This document shows positions 21,034 to 33,220 of a stretch of 34,538 bases of DNA, piece after piece; positions within the stretch are counted from its first letter, which is position 1, and every line of letters begins with the position of its first letter. The translations under genes and the position numbers were made by a program. This stretch comes from an uncultured Lachnospiraceae bacterium (GTDB lineage: Bacteria > Bacillota > Clostridia > Lachnospirales > Lachnospiraceae): contig CATLGW010000028.1 of the NCBI GenBank assembly GCA_949948715.1, positions 1-34,538 on the forward strand. The letters are read 5' to 3'. Under the pieces are notes generated by a model. That model made no database searches. It saw only the letters and a list, made by a program, of their open reading frames with translations, and had not been told where the DNA came from.

Positions 21034-24000
21034 ATGTCAATGGAGAAGAACAGAATACGCCCAATAGCCGGCAACAAGGTTATGCGTATGAGTTATGCAA
21101 GACAGAAAGAGGTTTTGGAAATGCCCAATCTGATTGAAGTCCAGAAGGACTCCTATCAGTGGTTCTTGAATGAGGGACTGAAGGAGGCATTTGACGACAT
21201 CTCTCCGATTGCAGATTACAGTGGGACGCTTAGCCTGGAGTTCGTAGACTTTGAACTGTGCAAGGATGACGTGAAGTATTCCATCGAGGAGTGTAAGGAG
21301 AGGGATGCGAATTATGCGGCTCCGTTAAAGGTCAGGGTTCGCCTTTATAATAAGGAAAAAGAGGAAATCAGCGAACACGAGATCTTTATGGGAGATCTGC
21401 CGCTTATGACGGATACGGGTACATTCATTATCAACGGCGCTGAGCGTGTTATCGTCAGCCAGTTGGTTCGTTCCCCCGGCATTTACTATGCGATCAGCCA
21501 TGACAAGATTGGCAAAAGGCTTTTTTCCTGTACAGTTATCCCGAATCGAGGCGCATGGCTGGAGTATGAGACGGATTCCAACGATGTTTTCTATGTCCGC
21601 GTGGACAGGACCAGGAAGGTTCCCATCACTGTTCTCATCCGCGCGCTGGGCGTGGGTACCAACGAGGAAATCCGCGAACTGTTTGGAGACGAACCGAAGA
21701 TAGAGGCAAGCTTTGCCAAGGACACGGCGGAGAACCATCAGGAGGGCCTCCTGGAATTATATAAAAAGATACGTCCCGGAGAGCCTCTCAGCGTTGAGAG
21801 CGCGGAGAGCCTGATCACCGCCATGTTCTTTGACCCCAGAAGATATGATTTGGCCAAGGTGGGAAGGTACAAATTCAACAAGAAGCTGGCCATGAGAAAC
21901 CGAATCAGACATCAGATTCTGGCTGCCGATGTGGTGGATCCTTATACCGGGGAGGTGATTGCCTCCGTGGGGGAGAAGGTGACGGCGGAGATGGCAGACC
22001 GAATCCAGGACGCGGCGGTTCCCTTTGTCTATGTGCAGACGGAGGAGCGCAATGTCAAGGTGCTGTCCAATATGATGGTGGATTTGAGCCATTATGTGGA
22101 CTGCAACCCCAGAGATTTCGGAATCTACGAGAGAGTGTATTACCCTGTGCTGGCACAGATACTGGAGGAGTTTTCCGACGATCCGGAGCGTCTGGCCGAA
22201 GCGCTTAAGAAAAATGTACATGAGCTGATACCCAAGCATGTGACGAAAGAGGATATTATCGCCTCCATCAATTACAATATGCATCTGGAGTATGGGCTGG
22301 GAAATGACGATGATATAGACCATTTGGGCAACCGGCGTATCCGCGCGGTGGGAGAGCTTTTGCAGAATCAGTATCGCATCGGTCTGTCCCGCATGGAGCG
22401 TGTGGTGAGAGAGCGCATGACCACTCATGACGCGGAGGATGTCTCCCCCCAGTCGCTGATCAACATCAAGCCCGTCACCGCGGCGGTGAAGGAGTTTTTT
22501 GGCTCCTCCCAGCTTTCTCAGTTTATGGATCAGAATAACCCCCTGGGTGAGCTGACCCACAAGAGGCGTCTGTCCGCTCTGGGTCCCGGCGGTCTTTCCA
22601 GAGATCGGGCGGGATTTGAGGTGCGTGATGTGCACTATTCCCATTACGGAAGAATGTGCCCCATTGAGACCCCCGAGGGTCCCAATATCGGCTTGATCAA
22701 CTCCCTGGCCAGCTATGCCAGGATCAATGAATACGGTTTTGTGGAGGCTCCCTACCGCAAGATCGACAAGACGGACGCCGCCAACCCCAAGGTGACGGAC
22801 GAGGTGGTGTATATGACGGCGGATGAGGAGGACAATTACCATGTGGCCCAGGCCAGCGAGCAGTTGGACGGGGAGGGGCATTTTGTCCGCAACAGCGTGT
22901 CCGGCCGTTACCGCAAGGAGACCCAGGAGTACCCCAAGGGGATGTTTGACTATATGGATGTGTCTCCCAGGATGGTTTTCTCCGTTGCAACCGCACTGAT
23001 TCCTTTTTTGCAGAACGATGACGCCAACCGTGCGCTGATGGGATCCAATATGCAGCGTCAGGCCGTGCCTCTTTTGATCACGGAGGCGCCAGTGGTGGGT
23101 ACGGGCATGGAGCCCAAGGCCGCCGTGGACTCGGGTGTCTGTATGGTGGCCAAAAAGGCCGGCACCGTGAGCTATGTGGCCTCCGACCTGATCCGGATCA
23201 CCTGTGACGACGGGGAGAAAACGGAGTACAGGCTGACGAAGTTTTCCCGAAGCAATCAGTCCAACTGCTACAATCAGAAGCCCATCGTATTTAAGGGCGA
23301 CCATGTGGAGAAAGGCCAGGTGATCGCGGACGGCCCCTCCACCTCCATGGGAGAGCTGGCGCTGGGCAAGAATCCTCTGATCGGCTTTATGACCTGGGAG
23401 GGATATAATTACGAGGACGCGGTTCTCCTGAGCGAGCGTCTGGTACAGGAGGATGTGTACACCTCCGTGCATATTGAGGAGTATGAGGCAGAGGCCCGTG
23501 ACACCAAGCTGGGACCGGAGGAGATCACCAGGGACGTGCCCGGCGTGGGTGACGACGCCCTGAAGGATTTGGACGACAGAGGCATTATCCGCATCGGCGC
23601 GGAGGTGCGTGCCGGCGATATTCTGGTGGGAAAGGTAACTCCCAAGGGAGAGACCGAGCTGACCGCCGAGGAGAGGCTTCTGCGTGCAATTTTCGGTGAG
23701 AAGGCCAGAGAGGTCAGAGATACCTCGTTAAAGGTGCCCCACGGGGAGTACGGCATTGTGGTGGACGCGAAGGTGTTTACTCGGGAGAACAGCGACGAGC
23801 TGGCGCCCGGCGTCAACCAGTCTGTCCGCATCTATATAGCGCAAAAAAGAAAGATTTCCGTGGGCGACAAGATGGCAGGCCGTCACGGAAACAAGGGTGT
23901 GGTTTCCCGGGTGCTTCCCGTGGAGGATATGCCCTATCTGCCAAACGGAAGGCCCTTGGATATTGTGTTAAATCCTCTGGGCGTGCCTTCCCGTATGAAC

Positions 24001-24975
24001 ATTGGACAGGTATTGGAGATTCACCTCTCCCTGGCGGCCAGAGCCCTGGGCTTTAATGTGGCCACGCCTGTGTTTGACGGCGCCAACGAGCGCGATATTA
24101 TGGATACTTTGGATCTGGCAAACGATTATGTGAATCTGCCCTTTGACGACGAGGAGGCCGAGAAGCTGGCGCAGAAGGCAGGCGAGGAGTACGACGGGAC
24201 CGCGCCCACCTTTATCTCCAGGCACGGCGACGAGCTGGTTCCGGAGGTTGTGGAGTACCTCTCCGAGAATCGTGAGCACAGAAAGGTTTGGAAGGGCGTG
24301 CCCATCTCCCGGGACGGAAAGGTTCGTCTGAGGGACGGCAGAACAGGCGAATATTTTGACAGCCCTGTCACAATAGGTCATATGCACTACCTGAAGCTGC
24401 ACCATCTGGTGGACGACAAGATTCACGCGCGTTCCACAGGACCGTACTCCCTGGTGACGCAGCAGCCTCTGGGCGGCAAGGCCCAGTTCGGCGGCCAGCG
24501 CTTCGGAGAGATGGAGGTTTGGGCCTTGGAGGCCTACGGCGCATCCTACACGCTGCAGGAGATCCTGACGGTGAAGTCTGACGATATTGTGGGACGTGTG
24601 AAGACCTACGAGGCCATCATCAAGGGGGACAATATTCCCGATCCCGGCATACCCGAGTCCTTTAAGGTGCTCTTGAAGGAGCTGCAGGCGCTGGGGCTGG
24701 ATGTGAGAGTCCTTCGGGAGGATCGGACAGAGGTGGAGCTGAAGGAAAATATCGACTATGGCGATACGGATTACCGCTATGAGATAGAGGGCGACCGCAA
24801 GTATGACGATCAGGTAGAGGGCGGCTCTCTCGGCCAGATGGGCTATCAGGCGCAGGAGTTTGAGGAGAATGGCGAGTTGGTGAGCATCGAGGATGATTTT
24901 GATGAATCGGACGAACTGGACGAGGAATTCGAGGAAAGCCTTGAGGACGATTTTGCCGAGGACGTTGATTTTTAA
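21034..24975 (+). CDS. rpoB: RNA polymerase beta subunit
   Basis: 1313 residues. Beta forms one pincer of the polymerase and part of the active centre. The rifampicin pocket is wild type: [20 protein letters not shown] from 491, with Asp499, His509 and Ser514 equivalent to E. coli 516, 526 and 531, predicting rifampicin sensitivity at these positions. [15 protein letters not shown] and the C-terminal [18 protein letters not shown] are standard. The last 30 residues are strongly acidic. Two in-frame starts are possible, ATG 21034 and ATG 21040; CGGGGT at 21026-21031 is close to the first and about nine bases from the second, so the first codons are uncertain. rpoC follows after 49 nt. Confidence 0.98.
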   Translation: MSMEKNRIRPIAGNKVMRMSYARQKEVLEMPNLIEVQKDSYQWFLNEGLKEAFDDISPIADYSGTLSLEFVDFELCKDDVKYSIEECKERDANYAAPLKVRVRLYNKEKEEISEHEIFMGDLPLMTDTGTFIINGAERVIVSQLVRSPGIYYAISHDKIGKRLFSCTVIPNRGAWLEYETDSNDVFYVRVDRTRKVPITVLIRALGVGTNEEIRELFGDEPKIEASFAKDTAENHQEGLLELYKKIRPGEPLSVESAESLITAMFFDPRRYDLAKVGRYKFNKKLAMRNRIRHQILAADVVDPYTGEVIASVGEKVTAEMADRIQDAAVPFVYVQTEERNVKVLSNMMVDLSHYVDCNPRDFGIYERVYYPVLAQILEEFSDDPERLAEALKKNVHELIPKHVTKEDIIASINYNMHLEYGLGNDDDIDHLGNRRIRAVGELLQNQYRIGLSRMERVVRERMTTHDAEDVSPQSLINIKPVTAAVKEFFGSSQLSQFMDQNNPLGELTHKRRLSALGPGGLSRDRAGFEVRDVHYSHYGRMCPIETPEGPNIGLINSLASYARINEYGFVEAPYRKIDKTDAANPKVTDEVVYMTADEEDNYHVAQASEQLDGEGHFVRNSVSGRYRKETQEYPKGMFDYMDVSPRMVFSVATALIPFLQNDDANRALMGSNMQRQAVPLLITEAPVVGTGMEPKAAVDSGVCMVAKKAGTVSYVASDLIRITCDDGEKTEYRLTKFSRSNQSNCYNQKPIVFKGDHVEKGQVIADGPSTSMGELALGKNPLIGFMTWEGYNYEDAVLLSERLVQEDVYTSVHIEEYEAEARDTKLGPEEITRDVPGVGDDALKDLDDRGIIRIGAEVRAGDILVGKVTPKGETELTAEERLLRAIFGEKAREVRDTSLKVPHGEYGIVVDAKVFTRENSDELAPGVNQSVRIYIAQKRKISVGDKMAGRHGNKGVVSRVLPVEDMPYLPNGRPLDIVLNPLGVPSRMNIGQVLEIHLSLAARALGFNVATPVFDGANERDIMDTLDLANDYVNLPFDDEEAEKLAQKAGEEYDGTAPTFISRHGDELVPEVVEYLSENREHRKVWKGVPISRDGKVRLRDGRTGEYFDSPVTIGHMHYLKLHHLVDDKIHARSTGPYSLVTQQPLGGKAQFGGQRFGEMEVWALEAYGASYTLQEILTVKSDDIVGRVKTYEAIIKGDNIPDPGIPESFKVLLKELQALGLDVRVLREDRTEVELKENIDYGDTDYRYEIEGDRKYDDQVEGGSLGQMGYQAQEFEENGELVSIEDDFDESDELDEEFEESLEDDFAEDVDF

Positions 24976-25024
24976 TAAATGATTATCTCCAAGCAAGACG
25001 AATAATTGAAAGGGAGTGCCGTTA

Positions 25025-28000
25025 ATGTCAGAAACAACAAATGAAACCTATCAGCCCATAACATTTGATGCCATTAAAATCGGATTGGCCTCACCGGAGA
25101 AAATCCGCGAGTGGTCCCACGGCGAGGTGCTGAAGCCGGAGACAATCAATTACAGGACTCTGAAGCCCGAGAGGGACGGACTGTTCTGCGAGAAGATTTT
25201 CGGACCCAGCAAGGACTGGGAGTGCCATTGCGGTAAGTATAAGAAGATTCGTTACAAGGGCGTGGTCTGTGACCGCTGCGGCGTGGAAGTGACCAAGTCC
25301 AGTGTCCGCAGGGAGCGCATGGGACATATTGAGTTGGCGGCGCCCGTGTCCCATATCTGGTACTTTAAGGGAATCCCCAGCCGTATGGGCCTGATTTTGG
25401 ATTTGTCCCCCAGGGTGTTGGAGAAGGTTCTGTATTTTGCTTCCTATATCGTTTTGGATCCCGCCGATTCCAATCTGGAATACAAGCAGATTCTCTCCGA
25501 GAAGGAGTATCAGGACGCCAGGGAGACCTACGGAAACAAATTCCGTGTGGGCATGGGTGCGGAGGCCGTGAAGGAGCTTCTGCAGGCCATCGACCTGGAT
25601 AAGGAGGCCGCGGAGCTGAAGGCGGAACTCCAGGCTTCCTCCGGACAGAAGCGCGCCCGCATCATCAAGAGGCTGGATGTGGTGGAGGCTTTCCACGAGT
25701 CCGGAAATATGCCTGAGTGGATGATTTTGGATGTGCTGCCCGTGATCCCTCCGGATTTGCGGGCCATGGTGCAGTTGGACGGCGGACGTTTTGCCACCTC
25801 CGACTTAAATGATCTCTACAGGAGAATTATCAACAGAAATAACCGTCTTAAGAGGCTGCTGGAGCTGGGAGCTCCCGATATCATTGTCCGCAACGAGAAG
25901 CGTATGCTTCAGGAGGCGGTGGATGCCTTGATCGACAACGGCAGACGGGGGCGTCCGGTGACCGGCCCCGGAAACAGGCCTTTAAAGTCCCTTTCCGATA
26001 TGCTGAAGGGTAAAAACGGGCGTTTTCGTCAGAACCTTTTGGGAAAGCGCGTGGATTACTCGGGACGTTCCGTTATCGTGGTGGGCCCCGAACTTAAGAT
26101 CTATCAGTGCGGTCTGCCCAAGGAGATGGCCATCGAGCTGTTTAAGCCCTTTGTGATGAAGGAACTGGTGGCAAAGGGCATCAGTCAGAATATCAAAAAT
26201 GCCAAGAAACTGGTGGAGCGGCTGGATACTCAGGTGTGGGATATTCTGGAAGAGGTTATCAAGGAGCATCCCGTGATGCTGAACCGCGCTCCCACACTGC
26301 ACAGACTGGGCATCCAGGCTTTTGAACCCATTCTGGTGGAGGGCAAGGCAATCAAGCTGCATCCTCTGGTATGTACCGCGTTCAACGCGGACTTTGACGG
26401 AGACCAGATGGCTGTCCATCTGCCCCTTTCGGTTGAGGCCCAGTCGGAGTGCCGCTTTATGCTGCTGTCCCCCAACAATCTGCTGAAGCCCTCCGACGGC
26501 GGTCCCGTTGCCGTTCCCTCCCAGGATATGGTGCTGGGTATCTATTATCTGACCCAGGAGAGACCCGGCGCGGCGGGAGAGGGCAAGTTCTTTAAAAATG
26601 TGAACGAGGCGATTCTGGCATATGAGAATCAGAGCTGTACCCTGCATTCCAGAATCAAGGTGCGCATGGAGAAGGTGAACGCCCAGGGAGAGACGGTGAG
26701 CGGCAATGTGGAATCCACTCTGGGACGGTTTATATTCAATGAAATCCTGCCCCAGGATCTGGGATTCGTGGACAGGAGCAATCCGGAGGATTTCCTGAAG
26801 CTGGAGGTGGATTTCCATGTGGGCAAGAAGGGCCTGAAGCAGATCCTGGAGAAGGTCATCAATATCCATGGGGCCTCCAGGACGGCGGAGGTGCTGGACG
26901 ATGTGAAATCCATCGGCTACAAGTATTCCACCAAGGCGGCTATGACCGTGTCCATTTCCGATATGACGGTGCCTGCCCAAAAGCAGGATATGCTGGCATC
27001 CGCTCAGGAGACGGTGGACAGAATCGCGGCAAACTACAGGAGAGGACTGATCACCGACGAGGAGAGATACCGTGCGGTGGTGGAGACCTGGAATGAGACG
27101 GACAAGGAGCTGACGGAGGTGCTGCTCTCGGGTCTGGATAAATATAACAATATCTTTATGATGGCGGATTCCGGCGCCCGCGGATCCAATCAGCAGATCA
27201 AGCAGTTGGCGGGTATGCGCGGACTGATGGCCGATACAACGGGTAGAACCATTGAGCTTCCCATTAAGTCCAATTTCCGTGAGGGACTGGACGTTCTGGA
27301 GTACTTTATGTCCGCCCACGGCGCCCGCAAGGGATTGTCCGACACTGCGCTGCGCACGGCCGACTCGGGATATCTGACCAGACGAATGGTGGATGTGTCC
27401 CAGGAGCTGATTATTCATGACATCGACTGCTCCGAGGATCGGGAGGATATTCCCGGAATGGTGGTCAAGGCGTTTATGGACGGCAAGGAGACCATTGAGA
27501 GCCTGAAGGACAGAATCACGGGCAGATTCTCCTGTGAGGAAATAAAGGACAGGGAAGGCAATGTCCTGGTGAAGAAAAATCATATGATTACCCCCAGCCG
27601 TGCGGCCAGGATCCTGAGCCAGGGTGTGGACGAGAAGGGCGAGCCTGTGGAGGCTGTGAAGATCCGCACGATCCTCACCTGCCGTTCCAAGAACGGTATC
27701 TGCGCCAAGTGCTACGGCGCCAACATGGCTTCGGGCGAGGCTGTGCAGGAGGGTGAGGCTGTGGGAATTATTGCGGCTCAGTCTATCGGTGAGCCGGGTA
27801 CGCAGCTCACCATGAGAACCTTCCACACCGGCGGCGTGGCCGGAGACGATATCACCCAGGGTCTTCCCCGTGTGGAGGAGCTTTTTGAGGCCAGGAAGCC
27901 CAAGGGACTTGCGATTATCGCGGAGTTCGGCGGCGTGGCGGAGATCCGCGACACGAAGAAGAAGCGCGAGGTGGTGGTTTCCAACAGGGAAACCGGAGAG

Positions 28001-28792
28001 AGCAAGGCCTATCTGATTCCCTACGGTTCCCGTATCAAGATTGTGGACGGTCAGGAGTTGGAGGCCGGCGACGAGCTGACGGAGGGAAGCGTAAATCCTC
28101 ACGATCTGTTGAAGATCAAGGGAATCCGGGCAGTACAGGATTATCTGCTGCGGGAGGTACAGCGGGTGTACCGCCTTCAGGGCGTGGATATTGCGGATAA
28201 GCATATCGAGGTGCTGGTGCGTCAGATGCTGAAAAAGGTCCGCATTGAGGACAGCGGGGATTCCGATTTCCTGCCCGGTGCGCTGGTGGATGTGCTGGAT
28301 TATGAGGAACTGAACGAGGAGCTTTTGGCGGACGGCAAGGAGCCTGCGGACGGCAAGCAGATTATCCTGGGCATTACCAAGGCAGCCCTTGCCACGAATT
28401 CCTTCCTCTCCGCGGCATCTTTCCAGGAGACCACCAAGGTCCTGACGGAGGCTGCCATCAAGGGCAAGATCGACCCTCTGATCGGTCTGAAGGAGAATGT
28501 CATCATCGGTAAGCTGATCCCTGCAGGCACCGGAATGAGGCGCTACCGCGACATCAAGCTGAGCACCGACCGGGTGCGGGATATTGCTCTGGAGGATGAA
28601 ATTCTGGAGGAAGATAGCCGGGAGGAGCTTCCGGACGACGGCGCGGATGACCTCCAGGATGCGGCTCTTTCCCAGGAATCGGATTTTGACCAGGAGGATG
28701 AGGATTTCATCGAGGAGGACGCCGAGGACGGGTTTGACGGGGAGGATGCTGCCGACAGGGAGGAAGCCGTAGCGGAACCTGTGGAAGTATAA
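25025..28792 (+). CDS. rpoC: RNA polymerase beta' subunit
   Basis: 1255 residues. The catalytic loop NADFDGD (454-460) holds the three magnesium-binding aspartates (456, 458, 460). The N-terminal zinc finger uses Cys67, Cys69, Cys82 and Cys85 ([20 protein letters not shown]); the second zinc site is in [31 protein letters not shown] and the trigger-loop region [20 protein letters not shown] are intact. The large insertion seen in E. coli is missing, as usual in Firmicutes. Residues 1190-1255 form an acidic tail, about half Asp/Glu. AAAGGGAG at 25009-25016 fits ATG 25025; the GTG at 25016 overlaps that site and is rejected. A terminator follows. Confidence 0.98.
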   Translation: MSETTNETYQPITFDAIKIGLASPEKIREWSHGEVLKPETINYRTLKPERDGLFCEKIFGPSKDWECHCGKYKKIRYKGVVCDRCGVEVTKSSVRRERMGHIELAAPVSHIWYFKGIPSRMGLILDLSPRVLEKVLYFASYIVLDPADSNLEYKQILSEKEYQDARETYGNKFRVGMGAEAVKELLQAIDLDKEAAELKAELQASSGQKRARIIKRLDVVEAFHESGNMPEWMILDVLPVIPPDLRAMVQLDGGRFATSDLNDLYRRIINRNNRLKRLLELGAPDIIVRNEKRMLQEAVDALIDNGRRGRPVTGPGNRPLKSLSDMLKGKNGRFRQNLLGKRVDYSGRSVIVVGPELKIYQCGLPKEMAIELFKPFVMKELVAKGISQNIKNAKKLVERLDTQVWDILEEVIKEHPVMLNRAPTLHRLGIQAFEPILVEGKAIKLHPLVCTAFNADFDGDQMAVHLPLSVEAQSECRFMLLSPNNLLKPSDGGPVAVPSQDMVLGIYYLTQERPGAAGEGKFFKNVNEAILAYENQSCTLHSRIKVRMEKVNAQGETVSGNVESTLGRFIFNEILPQDLGFVDRSNPEDFLKLEVDFHVGKKGLKQILEKVINIHGASRTAEVLDDVKSIGYKYSTKAAMTVSISDMTVPAQKQDMLASAQETVDRIAANYRRGLITDEERYRAVVETWNETDKELTEVLLSGLDKYNNIFMMADSGARGSNQQIKQLAGMRGLMADTTGRTIELPIKSNFREGLDVLEYFMSAHGARKGLSDTALRTADSGYLTRRMVDVSQELIIHDIDCSEDREDIPGMVVKAFMDGKETIESLKDRITGRFSCEEIKDREGNVLVKKNHMITPSRAARILSQGVDEKGEPVEAVKIRTILTCRSKNGICAKCYGANMASGEAVQEGEAVGIIAAQSIGEPGTQLTMRTFHTGGVAGDDITQGLPRVEELFEARKPKGLAIIAEFGGVAEIRDTKKKREVVVSNRETGESKAYLIPYGSRIKIVDGQELEAGDELTEGSVNPHDLLKIKGIRAVQDYLLREVQRVYRLQGVDIADKHIEVLVRQMLKKVRIEDSGDSDFLPGALVDVLDYEELNEELLADGKEPADGKQIILGITKAALATNSFLSAASFQETTKVLTEAAIKGKIDPLIGLKENVIIGKLIPAGTGMRRYRDIKLSTDRVRDIALEDEILEEDSREELPDDGADDLQDAALSQESDFDQEDEDFIEEDAEDGFDGEDAADREEAVAEPVEV

Positions 28793-28802
28793 CGAAAGCG
28801 AT

Positions 28803-28835
28803 AAAAGGTGTGCCTCTTTCGGGACACACCTTTTT
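28803..28835 (+). terminator. terminator after rpoC
   Basis: AAAAGGTGTG (28803-28812) pairs with CACACCTTTT (28825-28834), with TTTTT at the 3' end. It lies 10 nt after the rpoC stop. Confidence 0.9.
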
Positions 28836-28858
28836 GATGGGAAGGAACGATATTAATT

Positions 28859-29707
28859 ATGAAGGTATTGGTGACGGGCGTGAGGGGGCAATTGGGTCAC
28901 GATGTGGCGAAGGAGTTGGCCCGGAGAGGAATCGAGACGGTGGGAACCGGCAGCCATGAGATGGATATCACGGACGGGGATGCGGTAAACCGGGTGATCC
29001 GTAATGCGGCTCCGGACGCCGTGATTCACTGTGCCGCCTACACGGCGGTGGACGCAGCGGAGGAGGACCAGGCGTGCTGCCGCAGGGTCAATGCGGACGG
29101 AACGCAGTATATTGCGGACGTCTGCAGGGACCTGGATATTAAAATGATGTATATCAGCACGGACTATGTCTTTGACGGCAGAGGGGAGAAGCCCTGGGAG
29201 CCGGAGGATGAGAGAAGGCCTCAGAGCGTGTACGGGCAGACCAAGTATGAGGGCGAGCTGGCGGTGCAGAACACTTTGCAAAAATACTTTATCGTGCGCG
29301 TCTCCTGGACCTACGGCGTAAACGGTAAAAACTTTGTGAAGACCATGCTGAATCTCTCCCAAAAGCACCGCAGAATCACCGTGGTGAACGATCAGTTTGG
29401 CTCTCCCACCTACACCGCAGATCTGGCAAGGCTTTTGGCCGATATGGTGCAGACCGACAGATATGGCGTCTACCATGCCGCCAATGAGGGCGTATGCTCC
29501 TGGTATGAGTTTGCCTGCACTATCTTCCGGGAGGCGGATATCGAGATGGAGGTGGTTCCCGTGACCGCCGCAGAGTACGGCGCAAAGGCTGCCCGTCCCG
29601 GGAACAGCAGACTGAGTAAGGAAAAGCTGACCGAAAACGGTTTTGAGAAGCTTCCTCATTGGCAGGATGCGTTGAAGCGCTTCCTGGCGGTTCTGGGGGA
29701 GAAATGA
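28859..29707 (+). CDS. rfbD: RmlD-like dTDP-4-dehydrorhamnose reductase
   Basis: 282 residues, a short-chain dehydrogenase of the RmlD type that reduces dTDP-4-keto-L-rhamnose to dTDP-L-rhamnose with NAD(P)H. VTGVRGQLGHDV holds the GxxGxxG nucleotide motif (Gly7, 10, 13). MDIT (35-38), HCAAYTAVDAAEED, STDYVFDG (100-107, active-site Thr/Asp) and YGQTKYEGE (Tyr125, Lys129) give the catalytic set. GAAGGA, about 12 nt before ATG 28859, is a weak ribosome site. No other rhamnose genes lie nearby. It sits between rpoC and rpsL with terminators on both sides and no clear promoter of its own, so it may be expressed by read-through from rpoBC. Some RmlD-like proteins have other sugar substrates. Confidence 0.85.
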   Translation: MKVLVTGVRGQLGHDVAKELARRGIETVGTGSHEMDITDGDAVNRVIRNAAPDAVIHCAAYTAVDAAEEDQACCRRVNADGTQYIADVCRDLDIKMMYISTDYVFDGRGEKPWEPEDERRPQSVYGQTKYEGELAVQNTLQKYFIVRVSWTYGVNGKNFVKTMLNLSQKHRRITVVNDQFGSPTYTADLARLLADMVQTDRYGVYHAANEGVCSWYEFACTIFREADIEMEVVPVTAAEYGAKAARPGNSRLSKEKLTENGFEKLPHWQDALKRFLAVLGEK

Positions 29708-29743
29708 AAAAACGGTTTTTGCCAAATTTTTTGCAAAATATGA

Positions 29744-29772
29744 TTGACAATGCACCCACAAAGAAGTATACT
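29744..29772 (+). promoter_or_regulatory. sigma-A promoter of rpsL-rpsG-fusA
   Basis: TTGACA at 29744-29749 and TATACT at 29767-29772 with a 17-nt spacer, close to perfect. Expected start near 29779. The -10 is inside a large hairpin that can form only in RNA entering from upstream. Confidence 0.9.
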
Positions 29773-29803
29773 GTGTGAGTATGCGCGTGGGTGTATTTTT
29801 TTT
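29753..29803 (+). terminator. terminator overlapping the rpsL promoter
   Basis: CACCCAC (29753-29759) pairs with GTGGGTG (29787-29793), enclosing an inner stem GTATACT/AGTATGC (29766-29772 with 29778-29784), followed by TA and eight Ts (29796-29803). RNA started at the rpsL promoter lacks the left arms, so only read-through transcripts would stop here. Confidence 0.65.
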
Positions 29804-29849
29804 GCGTATAACGAAACAATATTTTAAACTCAGAAAGAGGTGAAACAGA

Positions 29850-30272
29850 ATGCCAACATTTAACCAGTTAGTAAGAAAGGGACGCAAGACATCTGTAAAG
29901 AAGTCTACAGCGCCTGCTCTCCAGAAGGGTTACAATTCCCTTCACAAGAAGGCCACCGACGTTTCCGCTCCTCAGAAGCGCGGTGTGTGCACTGCCGTGA
30001 AGACAGCTACACCTAAGAAGCCTAACTCCGCATTGAGAAAGATCGCCAGGGTGCGTCTCTCCAACGGAATCGAGGTGACCAGCTATATTCCCGGCGAAGG
30101 GCACAATCTTCAGGAGCACAGCGTTGTGCTGATCCGCGGCGGCAGAGTAAAGGATTTGCCCGGTACCAGATATCACATCATCCGTGGTACGCTGGATACC
30201 GCAGGCGTTGCCAACAGGAAGCAGGCTCGTTCCAAGTACGGCGCTAAGAGGCCCAAAGCAGCCAAGAAATAA
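29850..30272 (+). CDS. rpsL: 30S ribosomal protein S12
   Basis: 140 residues, the longer Gram-positive form with an insertion after the first 20 residues. S12 sits at the decoding centre and sets translation accuracy. [36 protein letters not shown] and [17 protein letters not shown] are diagnostic. Lys56 and Lys101 match the streptomycin-resistance positions 43 and 88 of E. coli and are wild type. AAAGAGGTGAAACAG precedes the ATG. It is first of the str operon with rpsG and fusA. Confidence 0.98.
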   Translation: MPTFNQLVRKGRKTSVKKSTAPALQKGYNSLHKKATDVSAPQKRGVCTAVKTATPKKPNSALRKIARVRLSNGIEVTSYIPGEGHNLQEHSVVLIRGGRVKDLPGTRYHIIRGTLDTAGVANRKQARSKYGAKRPKAAKK

Positions 30273-30333
30273 GGCGCTATCTAGTACCACTAAACGAACT
30301 AAGAAAAGTGTTGGAATTCTGTTATGCAGATAG

Positions 30334-30873
<540 letters not shown>

Positions 30874-30940
30874 GAGCCGTCCCGCTTAGGCGGGAGGTTT
30901 CCTGCGCAGGTTCTAAAAATAACAATAGGAGGAGAGAACC

Positions 30941-33103
30941 TTGGCTGGACGAGAATATCCACTTGAGAGAACCAGAAACATCGGTATTATGGCTCATATC
31001 GACGCCGGTAAGACGACGTTGACCGAGCGTATTCTGTATTATACCGGTGTGAACTATAAGATTGGCGATACTCACGAAGGCACTGCTACCATGGACTGGA
31101 TGGAGCAGGAGCAGGAGAGAGGTATTACCATCACGTCTGCGGCTACGACCTGCCACTGGACTATGGAAAAAGAGACAAAGCCCATGCCCGGAGCGCTGGA
31201 GCACCGCATAAATATAATTGACACTCCTGGCCACGTTGACTTTACGGTTGAGGTTGAGCGTTCCCTTCGTGTGCTGGACGGCGCAGTGGGCGTCTTTTGT
31301 GCAAAGGGCGGCGTTGAGCCCCAGTCGGAGAATGTGTGGCGTCAGGCCGACACCTACAATGTGCCCCGTATGGCCTTTATCAATAAGATGGACATTATGG
31401 GCGCGGATTTCTACGGCGCGGTGGAGCAGATCAAGACCAGGCTCGGCAAGAACGCTATTATTCTTCAGTTGCCTATCGGCAAGGAGGATGAGTTCAAGGG
31501 CATTATTGATCTGTTTGAGATGAAGGCCTACATCTACAATGATGACAAGGGCGACGACATCACCGTCACCGATGACCTGGGTGATATGAAGGATGATGCG
31601 GAGTTATACCGCAGTGAATTGATTGAGAAGATCTGCGAGTTGGACGATGATCTGATGATGCAGTATCTGGAGGGGGAGGAGCCCTCCGAGGAGGATCTGA
31701 AGAAGGCGCTTCGCAAGGGCACCTGCGAGTGCACGGCGATCCCTGTGTGCTGCGGCTCCGCATACCGCAACAAGGGTGTGCAGAAGCTTCTGGACGCAGT
31801 CCTCACATTTATGCCCGCTCCTACGGATGTCCCCGACATCAAGGGCGTTGATCTGGACGGCAATGAGGTGGAGAGACATTCCTCCGACGAGGAGCCTTTC
31901 TCCGCGCTGGCGTTTAAGATCATGGCGGATCCCTTTGTAGGAAAGCTGGCGTTTATCCGTGTTTATTCCGGAACCTTGAAATCCGGTTCCTATGTGCTCA
32001 ATGCCACCAAGGGTAAGAAGGAGCGCGTGGGCCGTATCCTCCAGATGCATGCCAATAAGCGTGCGGAGCTGGAGAAGGTTTATTCCGGCGACATCGCCGC
32101 TGCGGTGGGTCTGAAGGACACTGCCACCGGTGACACGCTCTGTGATGAGCAGCATCCGGTAATTCTGGAGTCCATGGAGTTCCCGGAGCCCGTTATCGAG
32201 CTGGCGATTGAGCCTAAGACCAAGGCCAGTCAGGGCAAGATGGGCGAGGCTCTGGCGAAGCTGGCTGAGGAGGATCCCACCTTCCGCGCACACACGGATT
32301 CCGAGACCGGTCAGACCATTATCGCAGGTATGGGCGAGCTGCATCTGGAGATTATCGTAGACCGTCTGTTGCGTGAGTTCCATGTGGAGGCCAATGTGGG
32401 CGCACCTCAGGTTGCGTACAAGGAGGCGTTCACCAAGGCTGTGGAGGTTGACTCCAAGTATGCGAAGCAGTCCGGCGGACGTGGACAGTATGGTCACTGT
32501 AAGGTTAAGTTCGAGCCCATGGAGGCCAACTGCGAGAAGTTTGAGTTTGATCCCAAGGCTAATATCCTGATCAACGATCCCCCTGTGCTGCTGTTTGAAT
32601 CCACCGTTGTGGGCGGCGCTATTCCCAAGGAGTATATTCCCGCGGTGGGCGCAGGTATCAAGGAGGCTGCTCAGGCAGGTATTTTGGGCGGATTCCCTGT
32701 GCTGGGCGTTCATGCTACGGTGTACGACGGATCCTATCACGAGGTCGATTCCTCCGAGATGGCGTTCCACATCGCAGGTTCCATGGCGTTTAAGGATGCC
32801 ATGCAGAAAGCCAGCCCCGTGCTGCTGGAGCCCATCATGAAGGTCGAGGTGACCATGCCCGAGGAGTATATGGGCGATGTGATCGGAGATCTGAATTCCC
32901 GTCGTGGCCGTGTGGAGGGAATGGAGGACATCGGCGGAGGTAAGATGGTGAAAGCTTTCGTTCCTCTTGCAGAAATGTTCGGCTATTCCACAGACCTTCG
33001 TTCCAGGACACAGGGACGTGGAAACTATTCCATGTTCTTCGAACTCTATGAGCCGGTGCCCAAGAGCGTGCAGGAGAAGGTTTTGGCGGCAAAAACAAAG
33101 TAA
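30941..33103 (+). CDS. fusA: elongation factor G
   Basis: 720 residues, the translocation GTPase. The start is TTG 30941 with AGGAGGAGA at 30928-30936, giving [26 protein letters not shown]. The G1 loop is AHIDAGKTT (18-26), switch I is [12 protein letters not shown]3 is DTPGHVDFT and G4 is NKMD. It is about 20-30 residues longer than typical EF-G; an insertion in the GTPase domain around [14 protein letters not shown] and an acidic segment near residues 205-235 account for part. The domain IV tip and the C-terminal [11 protein letters not shown] are present. The 67-nt gap after rpsG has hairpin CCCGC/GCGGG (30881-30885 with 30890-30894) and palindrome CCTGCGCAGG (30901-30910), neither with a T-tract. 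Confidence 0.98.
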   Translation: MAGREYPLERTRNIGIMAHIDAGKTTLTERILYYTGVNYKIGDTHEGTATMDWMEQEQERGITITSAATTCHWTMEKETKPMPGALEHRINIIDTPGHVDFTVEVERSLRVLDGAVGVFCAKGGVEPQSENVWRQADTYNVPRMAFINKMDIMGADFYGAVEQIKTRLGKNAIILQLPIGKEDEFKGIIDLFEMKAYIYNDDKGDDITVTDDLGDMKDDAELYRSELIEKICELDDDLMMQYLEGEEPSEEDLKKALRKGTCECTAIPVCCGSAYRNKGVQKLLDAVLTFMPAPTDVPDIKGVDLDGNEVERHSSDEEPFSALAFKIMADPFVGKLAFIRVYSGTLKSGSYVLNATKGKKERVGRILQMHANKRAELEKVYSGDIAAAVGLKDTATGDTLCDEQHPVILESMEFPEPVIELAIEPKTKASQGKMGEALAKLAEEDPTFRAHTDSETGQTIIAGMGELHLEIIVDRLLREFHVEANVGAPQVAYKEAFTKAVEVDSKYAKQSGGRGQYGHCKVKFEPMEANCEKFEFDPKANILINDPPVLLFESTVVGGAIPKEYIPAVGAGIKEAAQAGILGGFPVLGVHATVYDGSYHEVDSSEMAFHIAGSMAFKDAMQKASPVLLEPIMKVEVTMPEEYMGDVIGDLNSRRGRVEGMEDIGGGKMVKAFVPLAEMFGYSTDLRSRTQGRGNYSMFFELYEPVPKSVQEKVLAAKTK

Positions 33104-33129
33104 AACTCTGCATTTTAATTAAAAATAAC

Positions 33130-33158
33130 TTGAAAAAGCTGGGATTATCTAATATAAT
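33130..33158 (+). promoter_or_regulatory. sigma-A promoter of tuf
   Basis: TTGAAA at 33130-33135 and a perfect TATAAT at 33153-33158, with a 17-nt spacer. The start near 33165 gives a leader of about 55 nt. It allows tuf to be expressed above the rest of the str operon. Confidence 0.88.
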
Positions 33159-33220
33159 CAGAAGTAGCCGAGTTATGAGAAAAAACAAACCATTTTATTA
33201 TTTCAAGGAGGACTACAATA

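Noticed and set aside
25982..28204. 740-residue open frame on the minus strand opposite rpoC
   Set aside because: It mirrors rpoC codon bias, is rich in Leu/His/Gln without any recognisable domain, and has no ribosome site or promoter. The same applies to the long minus frames opposite rpoB (21757-23472) and the second flgK (5827-7758).
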